64,000 bases of DNA from an uncultured Flavobacteriaceae bacterium (GCA_913045325.1 CAJWPZ010000001.1:124001-188000), one strand, 5' to 3'. Numbered from the stretch's first letter, positions 46,494 to 57,434 are shown. A program made the numbers and translations. Notes: generated by a model not told the origin, from the letters alone.

Positions 46494-47405
46494 ATGAAAA
46501 AAACACTTCTATTAATGGTGTGCTGTATAGTTACCATAACTGGTTTCTCTCAAGAAAAAAAAGAAGAGACTAAAGGCCCTTGGACTAAAGTCACTAATGT
46601 ATCACTTTTGTTTAACCAAGCAGCATTTAACGACAAATGGCAAGGTGGTGGTACGTCAAACTATGCCGCAAATTTTGGCCTCACACATGATGCCAACTAC
46701 AGTAAAGATAACATCACTTGGGATAACCGTATTGTTATAGAGTACGGTATTGCCAATCAAAAAGATCAGGAATTTACCAGAAAAACAAACGATCGTTTTG
46801 AGCTTAATACATTGATAGGGAAAGAGATAAAAGAAAGTCTTTGGTATTATTCTTTTTTCCTTAGTGCAAGAACACAACTTGCCAATGGATATGATTTTGG
46901 AGAAGACCAAGATGGAAAACCAATTAGAACACAGGCCACAAAAATTTTATCTCCAGGATACTTCCAAGCAGGGCTGGGAGTGCTATGGAAAAAAAATGAT
47001 AATTTAAAACTCAACATTGCTCCTGCAACCTCACGTTTGATAGTTGTTAATAGTCAGTTCACAAATGTTGGACCAAACCAAAGTGATATTGATGCTTTTA
47101 ACCAAGTTGGGTATTTTGGGATAAATGCAAATCAAACCTCTCGTATAGAGTTTGGAACTGCTGTAGGAGCCTACGGAAAATTCACTTTGCTTGAAAATGT
47201 GGTACTAGAAAATGTGCTTAATTTGTACAGTAACTATCTTGAGAACATGCAAAATGTAGATATAGACTACACCGCAAACCTAGTGATGTCTGTAAACAAA
47301 TGGATTACTGCAAATGTAACCTTCCAGGCCATCTACGATGATAATGCAGTAAAGGGATTTCAAATCAGAGAGGCTTTGGGTCTGGGGCTCACCTACGGTT
47401 TTTAA
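46494..47405 (+). CDS. DUF3078 outer-membrane protein
   Basis: 303 residues with a signal peptide ending ITGFSQ. WTKVTNVSLLFNQAAFNDKWQGGGTSNYA near the N-terminus is diagnostic for DUF3078, and the rest alternates as an outer-membrane barrel, ending LGLTYGF with a terminal Phe. Function unknown. It follows DUF2480 by 39 bp, so it may belong to the end of the suf transcript, and is followed by a hairpin shared with hflX. Confidence 0.88.
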   Translation: MKKTLLLMVCCIVTITGFSQEKKEETKGPWTKVTNVSLLFNQAAFNDKWQGGGTSNYAANFGLTHDANYSKDNITWDNRIVIEYGIANQKDQEFTRKTNDRFELNTLIGKEIKESLWYYSFFLSARTQLANGYDFGEDQDGKPIRTQATKILSPGYFQAGLGVLWKKNDNLKLNIAPATSRLIVVNSQFTNVGPNQSDIDAFNQVGYFGINANQTSRIEFGTAVGAYGKFTLLENVVLENVLNLYSNYLENMQNVDIDYTANLVMSVNKWITANVTFQAIYDDNAVKGFQIREALGLGLTYGF

Positions 47406-47417
47406 AAAACGCTGTGA

Positions 47418-47468
47418 TTTAAAAAACCCAATTTTACGAGAAAGAGTTCTTACGCTTGGGTTTTTTAT
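47418..47468. terminator. Bidirectional terminator between DUF3078 gene and hflX
   Basis: AAAAAACCCAA and TTGGGTTTTTT arms enclose a loop of about 24 bp between convergent genes. Confidence 0.65.
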
Positions 47469-47470
47469 AG

Positions 47471-48679
47471 TTATTCAACATACTCTTGAGGATATAAAAA
47501 ACTATTATAAGGAAACCGGCTTACATGAATTTCGCGAACTTTATCATACACTACTTTTCTAAAACTTTCAAAATTTTGTTTCTCTAAGGCAGACACAAAA
47601 ATAGCGTCACCATTAGTCTTATTCATCCAAGTTGCTTTCCACTCCTGTAAGGTAAAGTGTTCTTTTGTTTTCTGGGTCACTAAATCATCACTGTCAATAG
47701 TTTTATTAGTGAAGGCATCTATTTTATTAAATACCATAATCGTTGGCTTGTCTGCACTTTTAATTTCGTCCAAAATAGTTCCTACACTGGCAATATGATC
47801 TTCAAAACTTGGATGTGAAATATCTACCACATGCAACAGCAAATCTGCTTCTCTCACCTCATCTAGTGTGCTTTTAAAAGACTCAACCAGTTGGGTAGGT
47901 AGTTTGCGGATAAAACCAACGGTATCGGTTAGTAAAAAAGGGAGGTTCCCTATTACTACTTTGCGCACTGTGGTGTCTAGGGTGGCAAATAATTTGTTTT
48001 CTGCAAATACATCACTTTTACTAATGGCATTCATCAAGGTAGATTTTCCAACGTTGGTATACCCCACCAATGCTACCCTAACTAATTTACCGCGATTTCC
48101 TCGCTGAACCTCCATTTGGCGATCTATCTTTTTTAGTTTCTTTTTTAGCAATGAAATACGATCTCTAACAATACGTCTATCTGTTTCAATTTCTGTCTCT
48201 CCAGGTCCTCGCATTCCTATCCCTCCACGTTGTCTCTCTAGGTGGGTCCACATACCAGCAAGTCTAGGGAGTAAATACTCGTACTGAGCAAGCTCTACCT
48301 GTGTTCTAGCATAACTTGTTTGGGCGCGTTGCGCAAAAATATCAAGTATTAGGTTGGTGCGATCAATGATTTTACACTCAAGAATTTTCTCGATGTTTTT
48401 TTGTTGGGCTGCAGAGAGCTCATCATCAAAAATAACAGTCCCAACTCCGTGCTGCTGAACATAGGTAAGTACCTCTTCTAGTTTACCGGTTCCTATAAAA
48501 GTTTTAGGGTTTGGTTTTTCCATTTTCTGGACAAAGCGTTTGAGTACTTCACCACCAGCGGTGTAGGCTAAAAACTCAAGTTCGTCTAGATATTCCTCAG
48601 ATTTGGCCTGGTCTTGCTTTTGAGTGATTAAACCAATGAGTATGGTCTTTTCGTATTCAATGTCTTTTTCTTCTATCAT
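47471..48679 (-). CDS. hflX: Ribosome-associated GTPase HflX
   Basis: GTPase that splits stalled ribosomes under stress. 402 residues. The N-terminal HflX domain contains RFVQKMEKPNPKTFIGTGK and VIFDDELSAAQQKNIEK. It is followed by the helical linker with RGGIGMRGPGETEIETDRR, then the G domain: G1 GYTNVGKSTL, G3 TDTVGFI and G4 NKID. Normal length for Bacteroidota. Transcribed convergently toward the SUF block. Confidence 0.96.
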   Translation of the reverse strand: MIEEKDIEYEKTILIGLITQKQDQAKSEEYLDELEFLAYTAGGEVLKRFVQKMEKPNPKTFIGTGKLEEVLTYVQQHGVGTVIFDDELSAAQQKNIEKILECKIIDRTNLILDIFAQRAQTSYARTQVELAQYEYLLPRLAGMWTHLERQRGGIGMRGPGETEIETDRRIVRDRISLLKKKLKKIDRQMEVQRGNRGKLVRVALVGYTNVGKSTLMNAISKSDVFAENKLFATLDTTVRKVVIGNLPFLLTDTVGFIRKLPTQLVESFKSTLDEVREADLLLHVVDISHPSFEDHIASVGTILDEIKSADKPTIMVFNKIDAFTNKTIDSDDLVTQKTKEHFTLQEWKATWMNKTNGDAIFVSALEKQNFESFRKVVYDKVREIHVSRFPYNSFLYPQEYVE

Positions 48680-48948
48680 AGGTATTTAAAAAAACAAAGG
48701 TACGAAAGACAAACAGACTAATTTCAATAGATGATAAGCGAACCCTATTTATTTTAGAGGCTACATTAATTACATATCATAAGAACCAAAATTTAGCGTT
48801 TGTAGGTTGGCTAAAGTTAGTTTTTTAACCCAATTACAAGGTTTTAATCGATAAATTAAAGCGCTACATCTAATAAAATATATAAGCTAACATTACATTA
48901 AATTTTTACTTAAATTTATCTTCAAAATAATACCAAAAAAATAACTAA

Positions 48949-51900
48949 ATGAACATTAAATTACTCTCTCAAAAAAATACACGCACGTATCGATTTGTAA
49001 AGAATCTAAGCACTACCGTAGCCTCTATGGTGGTTTTTTTATGTCTTAGCGTGTCATATGGTCAAACTACGATTCCTTGTGCCGACGGTGCTTTTAATGA
49101 CACCTATTGCTACACTGCTAATGATACTACTGAAATTGTATATACCAGTGATACAGGGTTCCCTTTAAAATTAACATTTATTGAAGGAACTGTTGAGCTA
49201 AATTTTGATGAAGTTGTCATTTTAGACTCAGATGGAGTTACCAATCTTAATGCTGGTAACCCTTATGGAAATACGGGTGATATGTCCGGATTTGTTTTTG
49301 AATCTAGTGGAGACACCATAACACTTCAAGTTACCTCAGATGGAATTGCAAGTTGTGTAGATGGGTTGTTTGTTCCATTAAATTATGATATTAATTGTTT
49401 AACCTGTACAGATCCAACCATTGAGTTTACAAACGACGGAATGTGTGAAACAGGGCAACAATTCACCATTGGTGTAGATATTACAGATCTAGGTAGTTCT
49501 ACTAGTATCACAGTTACTGATGACCAAGGAAGTGCGGCTCAAACTGCAACAACGGCAGGTGTTTTATTCTTCGGTCCTTACCCTGCTACAACAGGAGTTA
49601 CCTTCACTGTTGACACTGGAGATTTAAATTGTGATTTCACAAGTGGTATCATTGAGTGCCAAGCTCAAGGAAGTTGTGATGTACTGGATGCTGGTTTTGA
49701 TATGTTTATAGATTGTGAAACATTTTGCACAGATCTAGTTGCAGATTATATAGCCTTGCCAAATCTAGACACTACCTCTTATCAAATTCAAGGACCTCTT
49801 TGTGATGTGCCTCCTGTTACTGGTGGTACTCCAACAAATCTAACAATAGATGATGTTTGGAGTGGTGTGATTGCATTGCCTTTCGAATTTAATTTTTACG
49901 GTAATTCTTATACACAGGTTGTTGCTGGTGCAAACGGGCAACTTTCTTTTAACGCTGCCCTGGCTGGAAATTATAACGGATGGGCTATGGATCCTGCAGA
50001 TCAGATTCCTACCAATGATGCCAACTATCCTTTAAACACAGTTTTTGGCGCCTACCATGATATTAATCCTGCTGTAGCTCCAGCGGCTCCAGATAGAGTC
50101 AACTATTTTGTAAATGGAGTTGCTCCTTTTAGAGTTTTTGTGCTAAATTTTAATGCAGTACCTCAATTTGGATGTAACGAGCTTTTAACAACCCAGCAAA
50201 TCTTATTGTATGAATCATTAAACGTAATTGATGTAAATATTATCAATAAACCTGTGTGTGATACCTGGAATGGTGGTCTTGCTGCCATAGGATTACAAGG
50301 AAATAATCTTACAGAATTTAGTGTCCCTGAAGATAGAAATGTTGGAGTATGGGATGTTACCAATGAAAATTGGCGTTTTGTTCCTAATGGAGGTCCTGTA
50401 ACAAATGCAAGTGTATTTGAGTGGAGAGATGCTGCCGGAAACGTGCTTAGTAACGATCCTCTATTTACGGTATGTCCAGATCAAACTACCGTTTATACTG
50501 CGGCACTAGTGGTAGAATTACCTGACGGAAGTTTTAATGAACTTACAGATGACATAACGGTAACCAAAGAATCTGGATGTTCTCCTTTTGATTGTACAGA
50601 TGATGCATTCTTAGAAGACTTTGGTACGGGTGTGGGTAGAACTACGCATCCTTTTACACCTTTAGAATTTAATGCAACCACACAGCTAGAGGCTAACCAA
50701 TATGCAGTAACCAATATTTCAAGTGGGCTTAATTTTGGATGGCATCAAGGTATGGAAGACAATACTAGTGGTGACACAAACGGAAGAATGATTTTCTACA
50801 ACCCTTCTGAAGATACAAATCAAATAGAATTATATAGAAGAGATATCGCCGTTACGGCAAACACTTCTCATATTTTTGATTTTGCCATGACAACAGTATA
50901 TGATATCGATAGTGGTATTTGCCCAGGAACAGGTACAGATTCAAGACTTATTTATCAAATTGAAGATGCTGCGGGTACTGTTCTAGCAACAAGTACAACT
51001 GGTAATGTGACAAATGGTGCAAACCCAAACTGGATTAGATATTCTCTAGAGTTTAACCCTGGAGCTAACACAACAATCCAGGTGGTTCTATTAAATGACA
51101 TATTTGGGGCCTGCGGAAACGACCTTGCCGTAGATGACCTAAGAATTCGTGCAGAAGGCACCTCGCCAACTGTAGAAGATCCTTTGGATATGTTCTCTTG
51201 TGAGGACACCCCAGGAAGTAATGTTGCAACCTTTGATCTTACCTCCCAGATTGTAGAGATATTAAATGGTCAAAACGCTGCAGATTTTGAAATCACATTT
51301 CATGCCTCTCAAGAGGATGCTGACTCAGGAGATAACCCAATAGCAACTCCTGCTGCATATCAAAACACGGTAAACCCTGAAACTATTTACACAAGGGTAC
51401 AGCGTTTAAATCAAGAAGATTGTTTCACGACAACATCTTTTGATTTGATTGTTGAATTGCCTGTAGTAATTACAACCAATTTACCATCACAATTAGATGT
51501 GTGTGCTAATGAAGATGCTGCTGCCATAGATGCTACACCAACCAATAGTGGTATAGACCTTGACACAGTAACTTATGATTGGAAAAATGCGGGTGGCACT
51601 ACAGTGTCTACAGAGGCGGTATTTACTCCTTTAGAGTCTGGTACCTATACCGTGACAATTACTATCCCGCCATGTAGTGAAACTACTGTGAGTATAGAGG
51701 TAGTGGTAAATCCAGTTCCAGATCTAGATTTAGGAGAAGATGTTACCCTTTGTGATAGCGAAGACTTTGAAATTATTCCAAGTATTTCTGGAGACACTGA
51801 AGGGGCAAGTTTTTTATGGAGTACAGGTGCTACAGACACTACTATATTTGTAGACCAAAGTGGAACCTACTCTCTTGAGATTACTACCGTTGATGGCTGT

Positions 51901-52488
51901 GTTGTTACAGATGATATTGTTGTCGTTATTTCAGACCCAGTAGTGGTAACGCTTAATGAAGATTTTGATGTTTGTCCAAATTTTGAAACTATTATTACTG
52001 CAAACTCTAGTGATGCTGGTGTAACATACCAATGGTTTGAAAATGGAACATTAATTCCTGACCAGGGAGAAAACACCTTAGTTATTATCTTATCGCAAGA
52101 CGGTGCGTCCACTCAAGAATATAGCGTGGTAGTTACAAACAGTGATGGCTGTATGGGAACTGCTGTTGTGAATGTATCTCTGTATACAGATAATGAAAAC
52201 TGTGTTATTTCTCAAGGTATCTCTCCAAATGGAGATGGCCTTAATGATGTGCTGGATCTTAGTTTCTTGAACAATAGAACAGGAATTAATTCTTTCCAGA
52301 TATTTAACAGAAACGGAACCGCTGTTTATGAATTTACCAACTACTCAAACCAGTGGGGAGGACAAACAACAGACGCAGAAGAATTACCAACAGGAACCTA
52401 TTACTATGTGTTAGGTCTAAATGGAGAAGATCCTGTATTTGGATCTAGCTATACTGGATGGGTTTACATCAATAGAGAGAAAAACTAA
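48949..52488 (+). CDS. T9SS type B sorting-domain (CHU_C) surface protein
   Basis: 1179 residues with an extended signal region (residues 1-39, ending VSYGQ). The N-terminal part is CUB-like (SDTGFPLKLTFIEGTVEL ... EVVILDSDG ... DTITLQVTSDG), followed by a nidogen/FNIII-like region around FEFNFYGNSYTQVVAGANG and repeated beta-sandwich modules at about 740-1080 with LDVCANEDAA, VTLCDSEDFEI, FDVCPNFETI and QSGTYSLEI patterns. The last 95 residues are the gliding-motility-associated C-terminal domain (SQGISPNGDGLNDVLDL, FQIFNRNGTAVYE, LPTGTYYYVL). Exported by T9SS, probably an adhesin. Followed by PorP/SprF, its likely attachment partner. Confidence 0.92.
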   Translation: MNIKLLSQKNTRTYRFVKNLSTTVASMVVFLCLSVSYGQTTIPCADGAFNDTYCYTANDTTEIVYTSDTGFPLKLTFIEGTVELNFDEVVILDSDGVTNLNAGNPYGNTGDMSGFVFESSGDTITLQVTSDGIASCVDGLFVPLNYDINCLTCTDPTIEFTNDGMCETGQQFTIGVDITDLGSSTSITVTDDQGSAAQTATTAGVLFFGPYPATTGVTFTVDTGDLNCDFTSGIIECQAQGSCDVLDAGFDMFIDCETFCTDLVADYIALPNLDTTSYQIQGPLCDVPPVTGGTPTNLTIDDVWSGVIALPFEFNFYGNSYTQVVAGANGQLSFNAALAGNYNGWAMDPADQIPTNDANYPLNTVFGAYHDINPAVAPAAPDRVNYFVNGVAPFRVFVLNFNAVPQFGCNELLTTQQILLYESLNVIDVNIINKPVCDTWNGGLAAIGLQGNNLTEFSVPEDRNVGVWDVTNENWRFVPNGGPVTNASVFEWRDAAGNVLSNDPLFTVCPDQTTVYTAALVVELPDGSFNELTDDITVTKESGCSPFDCTDDAFLEDFGTGVGRTTHPFTPLEFNATTQLEANQYAVTNISSGLNFGWHQGMEDNTSGDTNGRMIFYNPSEDTNQIELYRRDIAVTANTSHIFDFAMTTVYDIDSGICPGTGTDSRLIYQIEDAAGTVLATSTTGNVTNGANPNWIRYSLEFNPGANTTIQVVLLNDIFGACGNDLAVDDLRIRAEGTSPTVEDPLDMFSCEDTPGSNVATFDLTSQIVEILNGQNAADFEITFHASQEDADSGDNPIATPAAYQNTVNPETIYTRVQRLNQEDCFTTTSFDLIVELPVVITTNLPSQLDVCANEDAAAIDATPTNSGIDLDTVTYDWKNAGGTTVSTEAVFTPLESGTYTVTITIPPCSETTVSIEVVVNPVPDLDLGEDVTLCDSEDFEIIPSISGDTEGASFLWSTGATDTTIFVDQSGTYSLEITTVDGCVVTDDIVVVISDPVVVTLNEDFDVCPNFETIITANSSDAGVTYQWFENGTLIPDQGENTLVIILSQDGASTQEYSVVVTNSDGCMGTAVVNVSLYTDNENCVISQGISPNGDGLNDVLDLSFLNNRTGINSFQIFNRNGTAVYEFTNYSNQWGGQTTDAEELPTGTYYYVLGLNGEDPVFGSSYTGWVYINREKN

Positions 52489-52577
52489 TATTATATAAAG
52501 ATGAACTTGTATTAGGCCTATAGGTTTTAGAGCTTTCGTATTCTTGATACAATCAATATAAAATAAACACCACAGAA

Positions 52578-53498
52578 ATGAAAAAAATACTATCAATACC
52601 ATTACTACTATTATGTGTTTTACTTTGTTCCAAAGAGGCAAATGCGCAGCAAGACCCTCAATACACACAATTCATGTACAACATGAATGTTGTAAATCCT
52701 GCCTATGCAGGATCTAAAGAGAACATTTCCTTTACCTCTTTATATAGGTCACAATGGGCCGCTTTGGATGGAGCGCCAACCACATTTACTTTTTCAGGAC
52801 ACGGTCCTTTAAATGATAAAGTTGGAGTTGGTTTTTCTGCGGTGAAGGATGAACTTGGACCTGTAAATGAAACCAATGTGTTTGCAGATTTTTCATACAC
52901 CCTGCAACTAAGCCCAACTACAAAATTAGCACTTGGTCTTAAAGCCGGAGCTACTTTTCATGATGTAGGTTTGGTAGATTTAGAATTACAAGATCCTAAT
53001 GATCCATTTTTTAGTCAAGACATTAGCAGTGTGTATCCAAATATTGGAGCGGGTGCTTTTTTATATGCAGACAAATTTTACGTTGGTGTGTCGGTGCCTA
53101 ACATGTTAAACTCTGTTCATCTGGATGCAAACGGAACACAAATTGGATCTGAGGTGAATCACTTCTTTGGTACTGCAGGGTATGTTTTTCAAGTTTCAGA
53201 AAACACGAAGTTAAAGCCTTCTGTTTTGGTTAAGTCTGCTTTTGGAACTCCGGTTTCTTTTGACGCTAACTTAAATGCCTTATTTTTCGAAAAGTTTGAA
53301 TTGGGTGTCTCTTATAGAGTAGATGACTCATTTAGTGGTCTTGTTGGATTTCAAGTCCTGCCAGAGCTTCGTATAGGATATGCCTATGATGCAGTTACTT
53401 CAGATATTAATTTTGTAGCCCCATCATCACACGAAATTATTCTAACGTTTGATCTATTTACTAACAAGCGTACTTTACGTTCACCAAGATATTTCTAA
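52578..53498 (+). CDS. PorP/SprF family type IX secretion outer-membrane protein
   Basis: 306 residues with a signal peptide ending ANAQQ. The family signature QDPQYTQFMYNMNVVNPAYAGS follows at once, then LYRSQWAALDGAPTTFTFSGHGP and a barrel-like body. By family knowledge these proteins work with T9SS to secrete or anchor partner proteins with type B C-terminal domains, here the product of 48949, 90 bp upstream. One of probably many paralogues, so I give no gene symbol. Confidence 0.93.
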   Translation: MKKILSIPLLLLCVLLCSKEANAQQDPQYTQFMYNMNVVNPAYAGSKENISFTSLYRSQWAALDGAPTTFTFSGHGPLNDKVGVGFSAVKDELGPVNETNVFADFSYTLQLSPTTKLALGLKAGATFHDVGLVDLELQDPNDPFFSQDISSVYPNIGAGAFLYADKFYVGVSVPNMLNSVHLDANGTQIGSEVNHFFGTAGYVFQVSENTKLKPSVLVKSAFGTPVSFDANLNALFFEKFELGVSYRVDDSFSGLVGFQVLPELRIGYAYDAVTSDINFVAPSSHEIILTFDLFTNKRTLRSPRYF

Positions 53499-53523
53499 TT
53501 AACAACATTTAATTTCATTGAAA

Positions 53524-55419
53524 ATGAAAAAAATATATACCATACTTCTACTTATCGCTGTTTCTACAACAATTGTTTCAGCTCAAAATAGTAAAACTAA
53601 AAAGGCAGATAATCTATATGATAGATTAGCATATACTGATGCTGCTCAGGCATATCAAAAAGTTCTCAAAAGAGGAACTACAGATGTTTATGTCTTTGAA
53701 AGATTAGCAAATTGCTACTATTTCATCAATGATACCAAAAAGGCTGAGATGTACTACAAAAGAGTAGCCAAGTCTAAGGATGCAAATCCAGAAGCCATTT
53801 ATAACTATGCTCAAAGCTTAAAAGCAAACGGTAAATTTAGCGATTACAACACCTGGATGAAAAACTTTGCAAAGCTAAGTCCAAACGATACCCGTGTTAA
53901 GGAGTTTATGAAAAACCCTAATTATATTCCAAAAATCATGGATGACATGGCGCGTTACACCGCTACAAACATGGAAGATATAAATAGTGAATATGCAGAT
54001 TTTGGCGGTATTGTATATGGTAAAGATTTTTACTTTGCCTCTGGAAGAAACACTTCTCGAAAAAAATACCAGTGGAATGAAGAGCCATATCTTGAAATCT
54101 ACAAAGCAACAAATGTAGGCGGAACCATGAAAAATGCTGAGCTACTTAATGGTGATGTAAATACAAAATACCACGAGTCTAATGCGGTAATTAGCGCAGA
54201 TGGAAAGCGCATGTATTTTGACCGTAACGACTACTTTGAAGGAGATTATGACAAATCTGAAAATGGGATCAATCAAATCAACTTATACTATGCAGAGAAT
54301 ATTGATGGTAAAGGATGGTCTGGGGTAGTCTCTGCACCTTTTAACAACAATGAGTACTCTACAGGGCATCCAGCCCTAAGCCAAGACGGTAAGACACTCT
54401 ATTTTGTAAGTGATATGCCAGGTGGTAAAGGAGGTTCTGATATATACATGGTTGCCATAAACAGTGATGGATCTCTAGGTACTCCAAATAGATTGGGAGA
54501 TAATATTAATACAGAAGGAAAAGAACTATTTCCATTCGTAGATAGCAATGGTACTTTATATTTCTCTAGTAATGGCCATTTGGGCATTGGTGGGCTTGAT
54601 GTGTTTTATGCAGAACCGCAAGGAGATGGTTTTGGTGTAGTAAACAATTTAGGGAACGGAGTGAACAGCCCTGCAGATGATTTTGCATATAAATACGATC
54701 CAACAACTCAAAGTGGGTACGTTTCTTCAAATAGAGAAGGTGGTATGGGTAGTGATGATATCTATATGGTAGAGGCGGTAGAGATTCCTTGTGAGGTAAC
54801 TATTGCTGTGCTTGTAATAAATGAAAACACAAACGCTGCAGTTGCTGGAGCGCGTGTAGATTTATATGACACCATGGGTAATAGATTATCTAGTAAGACA
54901 TCTAATGTAGATGGTATGGTTTCTTTTAAAGCAGCCTGTGACCAAGCCCATGAAGTACAGGGGGTTTTAGCAGATTTTGAAAGCAATGCTAGCAAAGTTG
55001 CACCAGCAAATGACCAGAAAGTTTCTGCAACTATTGCACTAAAGCCAATAGAAGAAATTATTGTTGAGGACCAAATTGTTTTAAACCCAATCTTATTTGA
55101 TCTTGATAAATCAAACATTAAGCCTCAAGCGGCATTTGAGTTAGACAAAGTAGTTGCTGTGATGAATAAATATTCAGAAATGGTTATTGCAGTAGGATCT
55201 CACACAGATAGCAGAGCCACAGACGCTTACAACCTTACCTTATCTGAAGCTCGTGCCCAGTCTACGGTACAGTACATTATATCAAAAGGTATAAGTGGTA
55301 AAAGAATAAGCGGTAAAGGATTTGGAGAGTCGCAACCTAAAGTTTCTTGTGGTGACAACTGTAGTGAAGCAGAGCATCAATTAAACAGAAGGTCTGAGTT
55401 TACCATTGTAAAAAGGTAA
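53524..55419 (+). CDS. OmpA-family protein with TPR, PD40 and OmpA domains
   Basis: 631 residues from MKKIYTILLL (a TTG two codons earlier is less likely). Signal peptide to about residue 20, TPR-like helices at 30-130 (AYTDAAQAYQKVL, LANCYYFINDTKKAEMYYKR), WD40-like PD40 repeats at 150-420 (PALSQDGKTLYFVSDMPGG, YVSSNREGG), a carboxypeptidase-regulatory-like module at about 425-505, and an OmpA C-terminal peptidoglycan-binding domain (LFDLDKSNIKP, SHTDSRATDAYNLTLSEARA). The architecture is like PorE of the T9SS, and it is the usual third partner of CHU_C plus PorP/SprF genes. Probably links the outer-membrane complex to peptidoglycan. Confidence 0.93.
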   Translation: MKKIYTILLLIAVSTTIVSAQNSKTKKADNLYDRLAYTDAAQAYQKVLKRGTTDVYVFERLANCYYFINDTKKAEMYYKRVAKSKDANPEAIYNYAQSLKANGKFSDYNTWMKNFAKLSPNDTRVKEFMKNPNYIPKIMDDMARYTATNMEDINSEYADFGGIVYGKDFYFASGRNTSRKKYQWNEEPYLEIYKATNVGGTMKNAELLNGDVNTKYHESNAVISADGKRMYFDRNDYFEGDYDKSENGINQINLYYAENIDGKGWSGVVSAPFNNNEYSTGHPALSQDGKTLYFVSDMPGGKGGSDIYMVAINSDGSLGTPNRLGDNINTEGKELFPFVDSNGTLYFSSNGHLGIGGLDVFYAEPQGDGFGVVNNLGNGVNSPADDFAYKYDPTTQSGYVSSNREGGMGSDDIYMVEAVEIPCEVTIAVLVINENTNAAVAGARVDLYDTMGNRLSSKTSNVDGMVSFKAACDQAHEVQGVLADFESNASKVAPANDQKVSATIALKPIEEIIVEDQIVLNPILFDLDKSNIKPQAAFELDKVVAVMNKYSEMVIAVGSHTDSRATDAYNLTLSEARAQSTVQYIISKGISGKRISGKGFGESQPKVSCGDNCSEAEHQLNRRSEFTIVKR

Positions 55420-55458
55420 TCTCATCTCCGCTTTTCTAAAAAGCACACCTTACTATAA

Positions 55459-55490
55459 ATCCCTAAACAATTTGTTTAGGGATTTTTTTT
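55459..55490 (+). terminator. Terminator after the T9SS/OmpA cluster
   Basis: Near-perfect hairpin ATCCCTAAACAA / TTGTTTAGGGAT followed by eight T. Confidence 0.88.
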
Positions 55491-55907
<417 letters not shown>

Positions 55908-55946
55908 TCAAAAAAAAACACCCCTGAAGTATCAGGGGTGTTTTTT
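55908..55946 (-). terminator. Terminator of the TonB-receptor/DUF5689 unit
   Basis: CACCCCTGA-agta-TCAGGGGTG with A-runs on the left and T-runs on the right, 19 bp past the DUF5689 gene's stop. It can act in both directions. Confidence 0.88.
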
Positions 55947-55964
55947 ATGTATAAAAAGATGTTC

Positions 55965-57434
55965 TTAGTTTCCAGTTATCACGATATCATCTATATGGTA
56001 ACGTGTGGTTGCTGTAGGATCAGAACCTTGGTATCTGAAAGCTATATGAGCCATACCGTCAACACAAGAAATATTGATTGCCCCTGATGGGAAAAAGTCT
56101 CCAAAACCACTCTCTGGTCCAGTTGGTATTGATGCATCTACTAAATTCCAAGTAGCTGCCGTTACATCTCCAGTAAAGTCTGTAGAAACTAACACACTTA
56201 AAATGGTTCCGTTATCGAAGGCTGCTTGAATATTAAAGGTCAATTCCTCTTCTGTAGTTGTATCCATATCAATGGCTGGTGTTACTAGCCAAGTGTCAAT
56301 AATATCTTCTCCAGAACTAAATCCAGATATTTGAGCATAGTTATTGTTGTCAAAGTTTCCAATCTCCCATACTTCATTTCCGCCACTTGCATTTACGTTT
56401 GTCCAACCTGCACTTACATAAGACTCAATAGAATCGAACCCTTCAAAGTTTTCACTATAGAATACTGCTCCGCCTCCACTAGGCCCATCACAATTGAATG
56501 TTTCTGGATCACATCTGTTTTCATTGTCAAAATTAATATCTGATGGGTCATTTACAACCATATTAAATGCATCACCAAAATAATTTTTAGTTAAGATTCC
56601 TGTCATAGAACCTCTCCCTTGAGGAAGCAAGAATGATTTAAAGTCTGCAAATGTGCTGGTGCTAAAAATAACACTTCCACCCTCTTCACAACTTTCTAAT
56701 AAACGCTCTCCATCAAATTGATCTTCTGGTTCACCAGCATAGGTTTTGCGATCATCGCCTAACACTTCGTTGCGGTTAAACTGAGCATCAGCAAGCTCCA
56801 CTAATAAGTTAGTATTGGCATCTGTAAACTCTGAAAATAATAATGGTTTTGCCACCATTGTCTCAACAACAGCATCTCTAATTACATATTCTGGCATTTG
56901 AGTTTCTCCAATTTTACCAAGATCGTTTACATCTATTATCCCTAAAGTTAGAACTCCACCATCATAACCAGCGGTTAAACCGTCTAGACGTACATATACT
57001 TTTCTACCTACCTCATAGGTGATAAATAAAGGATTTACGTCGATTAAAACCTTGATACCACTAACAGGATTAGAAGGAGCGTTTTGCATGATCATTTCTT
57101 CAAAAAAGTTTCCTGCTTGATCGTTAGAGATTACATACCCTTCTACATAGGTAATAAAATCTGTCTCAAAGGTTAACTTTTCTGTTTCTCTTAACTCTGC
57201 AAGAGTATCTTCATAGTTAAAGTCTCCAGGGTCTACACCAAGGGCATCTGCTGCTTCTGCAACTAATTGTTCAAAGGCACTATTAATACCCATTATTGTT
57301 AGCACATCCCCTTCAAGGTTTGGAGCCACAACGATAGTGTTTGGTGTTTCAAAATCATCATCTTGCACACATGATACTATCCCTACTGTTACCATCAACA
57401 GCATTACTAGTTTGTATAAATTGAAATTTTTCAT
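55965..57434 (-). CDS. DUF5689 / choice-of-anchor J lipoprotein
   Basis: 489 residues. Lipobox GIVSCVQDD at about residue 22. Residues about 80-300 match DUF5689 as I recall it (YVEGYVISNDQAGNFFEEMIMQ, KVYVRLDGLTAGYDGGVLTLG), an OB-like module of Bacteroidota lipoproteins. Residues about 325-489 form a choice-of-anchor J / cleaved-adhesin jelly-roll domain (FYSENFEGFDSIESYVSAGW, DTWLVTPAIDMD, RYHIDDIVITGN). It lies 25 bp downstream of a TonB-dependent receptor gene on the same strand, so it is probably the surface-exposed partner of that receptor, in the place a SusD would have in a polysaccharide locus. Confidence 0.87.
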   Translation of the reverse strand: MKNFNLYKLVMLLMVTVGIVSCVQDDDFETPNTIVVAPNLEGDVLTIMGINSAFEQLVAEAADALGVDPGDFNYEDTLAELRETEKLTFETDFITYVEGYVISNDQAGNFFEEMIMQNAPSNPVSGIKVLIDVNPLFITYEVGRKVYVRLDGLTAGYDGGVLTLGIIDVNDLGKIGETQMPEYVIRDAVVETMVAKPLLFSEFTDANTNLLVELADAQFNRNEVLGDDRKTYAGEPEDQFDGERLLESCEEGGSVIFSTSTFADFKSFLLPQGRGSMTGILTKNYFGDAFNMVVNDPSDINFDNENRCDPETFNCDGPSGGGAVFYSENFEGFDSIESYVSAGWTNVNASGGNEVWEIGNFDNNNYAQISGFSSGEDIIDTWLVTPAIDMDTTTEEELTFNIQAAFDNGTILSVLVSTDFTGDVTAATWNLVDASIPTGPESGFGDFFPSGAINISCVDGMAHIAFRYQGSDPTATTRYHIDDIVITGN

